From the NCBI GenBank assembly GCA_023436245.1, contig JAEZJZ010000104.1, positions 1-5,016 of the forward strand: a stretch of 5,016 bases of DNA, given 5' to 3'. Source of the DNA: Bacillota bacterium. Its GTDB lineage: Bacteria; Bacillota; UBA994; UBA5500. Positions within the stretch are counted from its first letter, which is position 1. The number at the start of each line of letters is the position of its first letter. This document shows positions 1 through 5,016 of this stretch, piece by piece. Made by a program: the position numbers and the translations under genes. Below the pieces are notes generated by a model. The model was not told the DNA's origin. It did no database searches and saw only the letters and a list, made by a program, of their open reading frames with translations.

Positions 1-36
1 CTTTTCATGGGGCTGTACTCTATTATTGGGAAGAAG

Positions 37-52
37 TTGACCACTTGGTCAA
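37..52. promoter_or_regulatory. Probable TetR-family operator (perfect palindrome) at the head of the ABC-tetR operon
   Basis: TTGACCA at 37-43 and TGGTCAA at 46-52 are perfect reverse complements separated by CT, giving a 16-bp operator-like inverted repeat. It lies 4 bases before the ribosome binding site of the first gene. It is also just downstream of TATTAT (21-26), a plausible -10 box, whose -35 box would fall at or beyond the window edge. Transcription would then start about where the palindrome begins, so a bound protein would block the promoter. The obvious candidate ligand is the TetR-family protein encoded as the third gene of the same operon. The symmetry is seen directly; its use as an operator is inferred. 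Confidence 0.6.
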
Positions 53-56
53 TGAC

Positions 57-63
57 AGGAGGG
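57..63 (+). promoter_or_regulatory. Ribosome binding site that sets the GTG start at 70
   Basis: AGGAGGG is a near-perfect Shine-Dalgarno sequence, 6 bases before the GTG at 70. It fixes that GTG as the start of the ATPase gene. The in-frame ATG at 7 has no such site and would place the palindrome inside the coding region. Confidence 0.85.
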
Positions 64-69
64 TCGCTG

Positions 70-963
70 GTGAAAGCAATCGAAACCACCAACCTGACCA
101 AATACTACGGGAAGGCACGCGGCATCACGGACCTCAACCTGGAGGTAGAGCGCGGAGAGATCTTCGGTTTCATCGGTCCAAACGGCGCCGGCAAATCCAC
201 CACCATCAAGACACTGCTCAACTTCATCCATCCCACCGGTGGCCGAGCCACAGTGCTGGGGCTGGACGCGGTCAAGGACACCGTCCGTATCAAGCAGCAG
301 GTCGGATACATTCCCTCGGAAGTCAGCTACTATGATGACCTGACTGCCAGAGCGCTGCTGGAGTACTCCGCCAGTTTCTACGCGCGGGACTGCCGCGCGC
401 GACGGGCTGACCTTTGCGAGCGCCTGGGCGTGGAAACCTCTCGCCGCATCGACGATCTCTCCCTGGGCAATCGCAAGAAGGTGGCAATCGTGCAGGCACT
501 ACAGCACGAGCCTGAACTGATCATCCTGGATGAACCGACCAGCGGTTTGGATCCGCTGGTGCAGGCGCGCTTCTTTGAGATTTTGCAGGAAGAAAACCGG
601 CGCGGCGCGACTGTCTTCTTCTCATCTCACATCTTGAGCGAAGTTCAGCGCCTCTGCCACCGAGTGGCGATCATCAAGGACGGTCGACTGGTGCAGGTTG
701 AGGCTGTGGAGAGGTTGCGCAGCAGCAACTACAAGCGAGTGCGACTGCAATCCAAACAGCCATTGGCTTTGGCGCAGATTGGGCTCGGCGAACTGCAGAA
801 TGTGGTGCAGCACGAAGAGTATCTGGAGTTTCTGTTCGGCGGCGACATCCGGCAACTGCTACAGGCATTAGCAGCCCTGGATGTCTCGGATCTCTGGTTG
901 GAGGACCCTTCCCTGGAGGATGTGTTCATGCACTACTACACAGAGGATGGTGACCGCGCGTGA
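70..963 (+). CDS. ABC-2 type transporter, ATP-binding subunit
   Basis: A 297-residue cytoplasmic ATPase that should drive export through the membrane protein encoded next. Residues numbered from the GTG start show Walker A GPNGAGKST (36-44), a Q-loop region reading GYIPSEVSYYDDL (79-91), an ABC signature LSLGN (130-134), Walker B LIILDEP (150-156), D-loop SGLD (158-161) and switch His187 in SSHI. All catalytic elements are present. The Q-loop has Ser-Glu where Gln is usual and the signature departs from LSGGQ; as I recall, both variants occur in ABC-2 ATPases of the BcrA/CcmA-like group. The tail beyond about residue 215 is the usual variable C-terminal extension. The start is chosen for its AGGAGGG site. 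The gene overlaps the permease by GTGA. A single ATPase and a single permease suggest a dimer of each. The substrate cannot be read from the sequence; drug, peptide or lipid export is possible. Confidence 0.93.
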   Translation: MKAIETTNLTKYYGKARGITDLNLEVERGEIFGFIGPNGAGKSTTIKTLLNFIHPTGGRATVLGLDAVKDTVRIKQQVGYIPSEVSYYDDLTARALLEYSASFYARDCRARRADLCERLGVETSRRIDDLSLGNRKKVAIVQALQHEPELIILDEPTSGLDPLVQARFFEILQEENRRGATVFFSSHILSEVQRLCHRVAIIKDGRLVQVEAVERLRSSNYKRVRLQSKQPLALAQIGLGELQNVVQHEEYLEFLFGGDIRQLLQALAALDVSDLWLEDPSLEDVFMHYYTEDGDRA

Positions 964-1760
964 ACATCTTGCGGCGTGAGCTGAAGCGCAACCTGCGCTC
1001 GTGGGTGATTTGGACTGTCTCGATCGCTCTCTTCGTCTTCTTCACCCTCAGTTTCTTCCCCACCATGGCCAAAGAAGGGGCCAAGTGGAATGAGTTGATG
1101 AACCAATTGCCGCCACAATTCTCCATGGCGCTCAATCTGGACCAACTGAACATGAGCGATCTGCTCGGCTGGTTTGGCACCGAGTCATACCTGATGCTGA
1201 TGCTCTTCGGGGGCATCTATGCGGCGATGCTCGGGGCCGGTATCGTGTCGAAGGAAGAAGGAGACCGCACCATCGAGTTTCTATTGGCCAAGCCGGTCAG
1301 CCGGTCTCAGATCATTACCCAGAAACTGCTGGCCGGAGGCATCTGGATTGCTGCCCTGAATGCGGCCATTTGCGTCTGTTCGTTTGTCGGCTTCGCCATC
1401 TTCAATCAGGGTCCGTACGATCAAGTCACTGCGCTCCATCTCTTCTTGGCCAGCTTCATTGTGCAGTTGCTGCTATTTGCGGCTTCCATGCTGGTCTCAC
1501 TCTTCCTACCCAAGGCCAAAGCGGCAACGCCAACGGCCATCGGACTGGTGCTTGGCACCTACTTCCTGAATGTGATGGGTGAGCTCTCCCAGCGGGCCGC
1601 CTGGCTGCGCCACCTGAGCCCCTTCCGCTACGCAGACGCCGCGGAGATAGTTCAGCGGGGGCAAGCGGAATGGGGTTACATCGCTTTAGCAATCGGGCTG
1701 ACGCTACTCTGCGCCGCACTCAGCTATCGAGTCTATCAACGCAAGGACATCACCGCATGA
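960..1760 (+). CDS. ABC-2 family transporter permease
   Basis: A 266-residue integral membrane protein, the channel partner of the preceding ATPase. Hydrophobic stretches at about residues 15-34, 76-96, 126-148, 158-183, 190-206 and 238-256 fit the six-helix ABC-2 fold. The segment after the second helix, EEGDRTIEFLLAKPVSRSQI (99-118), is the conserved coupling region of ABC-2 permeases. LSPFRYAD (219-226) before the last helix is another recurrent family motif. The start is GTG, overlapping the ATPase stop by four bases; GAGG at 943-946 is a weak, rather distant ribosome site, so translational coupling is likely. The stop overlaps the next gene's ATG (ATGA). Family membership is firm; substrate and direction are inferred from the family (export). 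The length is typical and nothing looks truncated. Confidence 0.9.
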   Translation: MNILRRELKRNLRSWVIWTVSIALFVFFTLSFFPTMAKEGAKWNELMNQLPPQFSMALNLDQLNMSDLLGWFGTESYLMLMLFGGIYAAMLGAGIVSKEEGDRTIEFLLAKPVSRSQIITQKLLAGGIWIAALNAAICVCSFVGFAIFNQGPYDQVTALHLFLASFIVQLLLFAASMLVSLFLPKAKAATPTAIGLVLGTYFLNVMGELSQRAAWLRHLSPFRYADAAEIVQRGQAEWGYIALAIGLTLLCAALSYRVYQRKDITA

Positions 1761-2416
1761 ATCAGGCGTTCTCCAATCTGGACAAAGGGAAGCAGCGGCG
1801 GATAATTGACGCTTGTATGGAAGAGTTCGCTGCGCACGGCTATGCTCAGGCATCCACCAACAGTATGGTCAAGGCCGCCGACATTTCCAAGGGATTGCTA
1901 TTTCACTACTTCGGCAGCAAGCGAGACCTATATCTGCATCTATTCCAACTGGCCATGACCGAGTCCACCGAATGGTTTCTTCAAGGGATGGGCGAACAAT
2001 CTGCGGATCTGATGGAACGCATTCTACACTGGACCAAGCGCAAACTGGAAATGTTCCGAGAAAAGCGAACGGTCTATTACTTTTCCCTGAGCGTGCTCGA
2101 CCCGCACCTGCCGACTGAGCTTCGTCTGGCGCTGCAGCAGTTGCAGGCTGACTTGACCGCTGAGATGACCGCCCGCATGCTAGAAGGAGTAGATTGGTCC
2201 CGCTTTCGACCGGGTATTGATCGCCAATTGGCGGTGCGCCTAGTCTTCTCCGCACTGCAGGCCCTGGCAGACGATTACTTGCGCCTGCACCAGCAGGGTG
2301 TCGGCCTTAGTCAAGAGCAGTATGATCAGACGCTGCGAGATGTGCGCACTGTCACAGACTATCTGAAACAAGGCCTTTACCCACAAACAGAATCAGCGCC
2401 GATCGCCAACCTTTAG
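1757..2416 (+). CDS. TetR-family transcriptional regulator
   Basis: A 219-residue one-component regulator. The N-terminal 60 residues are a classic TetR DNA-binding domain: helix 1 RRIIDACMEEFAAHGY (14-29), then the helix-turn-helix ASTNSMVKAADISKGLLFHYF (32-52) ending in the diagnostic KGLLFHYFGSKRDLY. The remaining helical part (about 60-210) is the variable ligand-binding and dimerisation domain, which gives no clue to the ligand. ATG 1757 is chosen because AAGGA lies 9 bases upstream (1743-1747) and because the ATGA overlap with the permease indicates coupling. An in-frame extension back to 1670 would lie wholly inside the permease gene. As third gene of the export operon it probably represses its own promoter through the palindrome at 37-52 and is released by a ligand, perhaps the exported compound. 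The family is certain; target and ligand are inferred. Confidence 0.92.
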   Translation: MNQAFSNLDKGKQRRIIDACMEEFAAHGYAQASTNSMVKAADISKGLLFHYFGSKRDLYLHLFQLAMTESTEWFLQGMGEQSADLMERILHWTKRKLEMFREKRTVYYFSLSVLDPHLPTELRLALQQLQADLTAEMTARMLEGVDWSRFRPGIDRQLAVRLVFSALQALADDYLRLHQQGVGLSQEQYDQTLRDVRTVTDYLKQGLYPQTESAPIANL

Positions 2417-2439
2417 CACCATTTTCGGGTTGTCGCCTC

Positions 2440-2465
2440 AGGCTCACCGCATGGTGAGCCTTTTT
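2440..2465 (+). terminator. Intrinsic terminator after the ABC-tetR operon
   Basis: AGGCTCACC (2440-2448) pairs perfectly with GGTGAGCCT (2453-2461) around a GCAT loop. The stem runs into a T-tract (2461-2465). It begins 24 bases after the tetR stop codon. No T-tract follows on the other strand, so it acts on + strand transcription only. An outer inverted repeat, GCACCA (2416-2421) and TGGTGC (2465-2470), flanks the hairpin and could allow an alternative pairing. Confidence 0.88.
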
Positions 2466-2534
2466 GGTGCGGTCGCGAAAGCGTCGACAGCGGCATATGC
2501 TGTAGCTATCAAGCCCCGAGAGGAGGTAAGCAAA
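2466..2534 (+). promoter_or_regulatory. Intergenic stretch expected to hold the promoter of the S55 gene
   Basis: Because the terminator at 2440-2465 closes the upstream operon, the next gene needs its own promoter here. The best -10-like hexamer is TATGCT (2496-2501), but I see no convincing -35 box at the correct spacing, so the promoter is weak, activator-dependent or not sigma-70 type. The reading frame stays open across this stretch, but the ribosome site at 2521-2527 argues that it is untranslated. Confidence 0.3.
2521..2527 (+). promoter_or_regulatory. Ribosome binding site that sets the TTG start at 2535
   Basis: AGGAGGT is a perfect Shine-Dalgarno match, 7 bases before the TTG at 2535. 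It is the only strong site near the start of this gene, so it decides in favour of TTG over upstream in-frame starts at 2430 and 2451, which overlap the terminator hairpin. Confidence 0.8.
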
Positions 2535-3704
2535 TTGCCAAGAAAGCTACGTATACGTCGGCTGCAGACACACCGTCTCCAGCGGCGGCAAGCAGGCGAC
2601 TCAACCAGAGGCTACGCCCTGACCATCTTCCGTGGCAACGCGATCAGGCGCATCCCTATACGGCTAGTCAGCTCGCTACCCGACTATGGGGTGGCTGGTC
2701 TGGACCTGATTCTGGCCAGAGCCTTTGGCGACCTGGTCGACTTCTATGGCGGCGTCCCCTACGGGTCGAGTGGCAGTCCGGTGTACATAGGCGGGAAGCT
2801 GATTGGAGCCATCTCCGCCACCTTCTACCCCGATTCCAAGCTGGTCGGCATCACCCCGGCGACAGCCATGCAGAGCATTGCCGGAGAGCCTGGCATGGTC
2901 AAGACAACCAACAACATCGGTTCCATCATCCCCTCCCCGGCGCGAGTGACGGTTGCCGGTCTAACTTCAGAACGCGCGCTCGGTGAGATCAGCGACCGCT
3001 TTGGGCGCCCACTGCCGGGGAGAAACTCACCGGCTGCTACCGGCAGGACAACTCCCCGCCTACAGGCTGGCAGTGCTCTAGGTGCAGCCCTGCTGATGGG
3101 GGACATCAAGCTGGGCTTCATCGGCACTGCGACCATCGTTGACACAGATCAGGTGTATGCCTTCGGACACGCGCTACTCTTCAGCGGCCCGACCAATCTA
3201 CCCCTGACCACCGCGCAAATCGCCGACACGGCCAGAGGCGATTCGCCGGACAAGATCGGCACCCTGGGAGAAGTTGTCGGGGTGGTTCTGCAGGATCGGG
3301 CCGCCGGCATCTACGCCAGACTGGGCCAGCCCGCCGCCACCGTGCCACTGCGACTCAGCATCAGGGATGAGGATCGCAACCGGGTAGAACGCCTGCAGGT
3401 GCAAGCCGCACCCCTGCCTTCGGAACTACCATTCCTGGTCTATATCGCCGCACTAGAGGGTCTGCAGCGCGCCATGAACCGGGTGGGAGCCGGGTCAGCC
3501 GTTTGGGACTGGAGCATCCAGGCATCCGATCAGGAGCCGGTGTTGGTTTCCGGCGGCACCTACGATCCCTACGACATCGCTGGCGCAGTCTCCGCAGCCA
3601 TTCTCCCCACACTGGAGCAGATGTTGCAGTCCGGCGACGTGATCCAGAGCGTGGAGTTAACTGCGTCAGTGACCATGCGCCGATTGCCAGAACTGGAGGA
3701 GTAG
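2535..3704 (+). CDS. SpoIVB-like peptidase family S55 domain protein
   Basis: A 389-residue protein resembling stand-alone SpoIVB-type (S55) proteins. From the TTG start: GYALTIFRGN...IPIRLVSSLP (26-49) and DLILARA (57-63) lead into GSSGSPVYIGGKLIGAISA (77-95), with Ser79 as probable nucleophile by analogy with GMSGSP of SpoIVB. KLVGITPATAM (102-112) follows, then a Pro/Gly/Ser-rich linker (about 155-178). The second half has GTATIVDTDQVYAFGHALL (197-215), with His212 as the likely catalytic His, then GEVVGVVLQDRAAGI (245-259). The two halves stand in the opposite order to B. subtilis SpoIVB, where the GH motif comes first. The position matching SpoIVB's catalytic Asp appears to be Phe64, with Asp66 and Asp69 nearby. 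There is no PDZ domain, signal peptide or membrane helix; the first 25 residues carry nine Arg/Lys. TTG is chosen for its AGGAGGT. The family is likely; peptidase activity and substrate are unproven. Confidence 0.82.
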   Translation: MPRKLRIRRLQTHRLQRRQAGDSTRGYALTIFRGNAIRRIPIRLVSSLPDYGVAGLDLILARAFGDLVDFYGGVPYGSSGSPVYIGGKLIGAISATFYPDSKLVGITPATAMQSIAGEPGMVKTTNNIGSIIPSPARVTVAGLTSERALGEISDRFGRPLPGRNSPAATGRTTPRLQAGSALGAALLMGDIKLGFIGTATIVDTDQVYAFGHALLFSGPTNLPLTTAQIADTARGDSPDKIGTLGEVVGVVLQDRAAGIYARLGQPAATVPLRLSIRDEDRNRVERLQVQAAPLPSELPFLVYIAALEGLQRAMNRVGAGSAVWDWSIQASDQEPVLVSGGTYDPYDIAGAVSAAILPTLEQMLQSGDVIQSVELTASVTMRRLPELEE

Positions 3705-3770
3705 CAACCGTCCCCCTGTCCCACGCAGGAAAACGCCTTTGTCTGCGGAATTACTGGGAGAGAAGCATCC

Positions 3771-3778
3771 GGAGGTGA
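3771..3778 (+). promoter_or_regulatory. Strong ribosome binding site for the aminotransferase gene
   Basis: GGAGGTGA matches the 16S rRNA anti-Shine-Dalgarno sequence over eight bases and sits 7 bases before ATG 3786. It fixes the start and suggests efficient translation. Confidence 0.85.
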
Positions 3779-3785
3779 CCATTCA

Positions 3786-4952
3786 ATGAAGACAGTGGCA
3801 GAAGTTCGGGCAGACATCCCGGTAACGAGCAAGTTCAGTTTCCTGAACGCAGGCACCCTCTTCCCCACCCCGCTGCCGGTGATGCAGGCGTTTTTCGATG
3901 CCTATCGAGAGTGGCACGAGCAAGGGGCCGGGATGCCGAAGCACTATGAGGCCTGGAGAGAGCCGGTCATAGACCGGGTCAGGCAGCAACTCGCTGACTT
4001 CCTGGGCTGTGAAGCCAGTGAACTGGCGTTTACCCAGAATGCAACTGAAGGCGTGAACATCGTGGCTTTCGGCATCGACTGGCAGCCGGGGGATGAGGTG
4101 ATCATCACTGACGCGGAACACCCAGCCAACTCTGTCGTCTGGTTGTATAACGAATCACGCTTCGGCATCAAGCTGCGCATTGTGCCAGTCAGCAGTGACC
4201 CCGAGCTCTTCCTAGAAAACTTGCGACAGGCGATCAACGCCAAGACACGCTTGGTCGCCATCAGCCACGTGCTCAGCCAGAATGGTCAGGTGCTGCCGGT
4301 GGAGGAAGCCATCGATCTGGCTCACAGAAACGGGTCGTTGGTATTGCTGGACGGGGCGCACGCCGTGGGTCAACTCCCGGTGAACTTGCATGAGCTTGGT
4401 TGCGATTTCTACACCATGAACGGACACAAGTGGCTGTTCGGCCCCGCGGGTACAGGGGCACTCTATGTGCAGGCTGAGCGCATCGATCTAGTCAGACCGA
4501 GCTTCATGGGCGATGTCGCGCAAAAGCAGTGGGACTATCCCCTGGGCAGAAACGTCACCCCACCCCCTGGCGCTCGCCGCTACGAGTTCGCCACCCGGAA
4601 CTGGCCAATCACTGTCGGCTTGGGGGCCGCCCTGGACTATGTCCAGCAGATTGGTCTGAAGAACATTCGCGACCGAGTACTGCGCTTGACGGATCAACTG
4701 AAGAGCGATCTGCTGACCATCCCGGAATGTCGCCTGCACAGCCCGCTGGAACACCGCTGGTCAAGCGGACTGGTCGCCTTTGAGCTCGTCGGTCATAATG
4801 CCAAGGAAATCATCGCCTGGCTGGAGCAACGGGGCATCTGCCCTCGTTTCCTGGACGATAGGCTGATCCGCGTCACCGTGGCCTATTTCACGGAAGAGCA
4901 GGAACTGACCAACCTGGTCACCGCCTTGCGGTCATACCTCCGGAGCAAGTAA
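3786..4952 (+). CDS. PLP-dependent class V aminotransferase-like enzyme (not a canonical cysteine desulfurase)
   Basis: A 388-residue cytosolic enzyme of PLP fold type I, aminotransferase class V. Visible elements: N-terminal FSFLNAGTLFPTP (17-29); phosphate-binding NATEGVN (85-91); EHPANSVVW (111-119), matching the EHHAN-type His stacked on the cofactor; SHVLSQNGQVLPV (160-172); LLDGAHAVGQ (187-196), with Asp189 for the pyridine nitrogen; and NGHKWLFGPAG (212-222), with Lys215 as the Schiff-base lysine. Arg362 in LIRVTVAYF matches the substrate-carboxylate Arg near the C-terminus. The HCAQP-type loop with the catalytic Cys of SufS is absent: RGICPRF runs almost directly into LIRVTVAYF. It may therefore be an aminotransferase, epimerase (isopenicillin N epimerase-like), lyase or similar; the substrate is unknown. 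It starts 81 bases after the S55 gene with no terminator seen between, so co-transcription is possible. Length is normal for the family. Confidence 0.9.
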   Translation: MKTVAEVRADIPVTSKFSFLNAGTLFPTPLPVMQAFFDAYREWHEQGAGMPKHYEAWREPVIDRVRQQLADFLGCEASELAFTQNATEGVNIVAFGIDWQPGDEVIITDAEHPANSVVWLYNESRFGIKLRIVPVSSDPELFLENLRQAINAKTRLVAISHVLSQNGQVLPVEEAIDLAHRNGSLVLLDGAHAVGQLPVNLHELGCDFYTMNGHKWLFGPAGTGALYVQAERIDLVRPSFMGDVAQKQWDYPLGRNVTPPPGARRYEFATRNWPITVGLGAALDYVQQIGLKNIRDRVLRLTDQLKSDLLTIPECRLHSPLEHRWSSGLVAFELVGHNAKEIIAWLEQRGICPRFLDDRLIRVTVAYFTEEQELTNLVTALRSYLRSK

Positions 4953-4956
4953 GGAT

Positions 4957-4991
4957 CGCGGCCCCCCCCCAGAATGGGGGGCCGCGGTTTT
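4957..4991 (+). terminator. Intrinsic terminator after the aminotransferase gene
   Basis: CGCGGCCCCCC (4957-4967) pairs perfectly over 11 bp with GGGGGGCCGCG (4976-4986) around an 8-base loop, followed by TTTT (4988-4991). It starts 4 bases after the TAA stop. The left arm sits in a run of nine C while the right arm has only six G, so the pairing can slip. A second T-rich run follows at 5011-5016. Confidence 0.88.
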
Positions 4992-5016
4992 GGTGGGGGT
5001 TGTATTTAAATTTTTT
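4992..5016. other. AT-rich tail at the window edge
   Basis: After the terminator the sequence changes from G-rich to a strongly AT-rich run from about 5001, including the palindrome ATTTAAAT (5004-5011) and six T at the very end. It could be the start of the next promoter region or a secondary T-tract of the terminator. No gene can be assigned. Confidence 0.3.

Noticed and set aside
7..69. In-frame ATG at 7 as the start of the ATPase gene, adding 21 residues
   Set aside because: It has no ribosome site and would put the -10-like box and the palindrome in coding sequence, whereas GTG 70 has AGGAGGG at ideal spacing and matches the usual N-terminus of the family.
1670..1756. Upstream extension of the tetR reading frame inside the permease gene
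   Set aside because: TetR proteins start shortly before helix 1, and ATG 1757 has AAGGA upstream and a coupled ATGA overlap.
1869..2255. Long minus-strand open frame opposite tetR, and other antisense frames
   Set aside because: These frames are antisense to well-supported genes, their products show no recognisable motifs, and they are expected by chance in GC-rich coding DNA.
2430..2534. In-frame TTG 2430 or ATG 2451 as start of the S55 gene
   Set aside because: Both lie in or before the terminator hairpin and lack a good ribosome site; the added residues are not a convincing signal peptide, and AGGAGGT points to TTG 2535.
3719..3759. Possible hairpin between the S55 and aminotransferase genes (TCCCACGCAG with CTGCG and TGGGA)
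   Set aside because: The stem is interrupted by a 7-base bulge and a large loop, and no T-tract follows, so it is not an intrinsic terminator; it is probably chance.
3786..4952. Cysteine desulfurase (SufS/NifS) assignment
   Set aside because: The catalytic-cysteine loop is missing although the PLP-binding residues are present.
1..5016. CRISPR arrays, tandem repeats, insertion sequences, tRNA or rRNA genes, phage or toxin-antitoxin modules
   Set aside because: Reading both strands I saw no repeated units, transposase motifs, tRNA-like cloverleaf or other such elements; the window is nearly filled by five ordinary-sized genes.

Overview
The window is a GC-rich bacterial segment (by eye about 55-60% G+C) with five complete genes, all on the + strand. 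There is very little non-coding DNA, strong AGGAGG-type ribosome binding sites, GTG and TTG starts as well as ATG, and two clear intrinsic terminators. The taxon cannot be fixed from sequence alone. Strong Shine-Dalgarno sites and a non-sporulation SpoIVB-like (S55) protein would fit a GC-rich Bacillota lineage or a related phylum such as Armatimonadota or Chloroflexota; this is a guess.

Region 1 (about 20-2465) is a self-contained export operon. A probable promoter and a perfect 7+2+7 palindrome precede an ABC-2 type ATPase (GTG start at 70). Its membrane partner follows (GTG at 960, 4-base overlap), then a TetR-family regulator (ATG at 1757, 4-base overlap). A 9-bp hairpin with a T-tract closes the unit. 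The simplest reading is that the TetR protein binds the palindrome and represses its own operon until a ligand, perhaps the exported compound, releases it. The substrate is unknown.

Region 2 (2466-3704) encodes a stand-alone SpoIVB-type (peptidase family S55) domain protein. Its start is best placed at TTG 2535, behind a perfect AGGAGGT. The putative catalytic Ser motif comes before the Gly-His motif, the reverse of the order in Bacillus subtilis SpoIVB. With the chosen start there is no visible signal peptide, PDZ domain or membrane anchor, only a very basic N-terminus.

Region 3 (3705-4991) encodes a PLP-dependent class V aminotransferase-like enzyme that lacks the catalytic-cysteine loop of cysteine desulfurases. 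A strong GC-rich terminator follows. The last 16 bases turn abruptly AT-rich.

I found no RNA genes, mobile elements, CRISPR arrays or tandem repeats, and no clearly novel multi-gene system. The points most worth checking are the S55 protein and the putative TetR operator.
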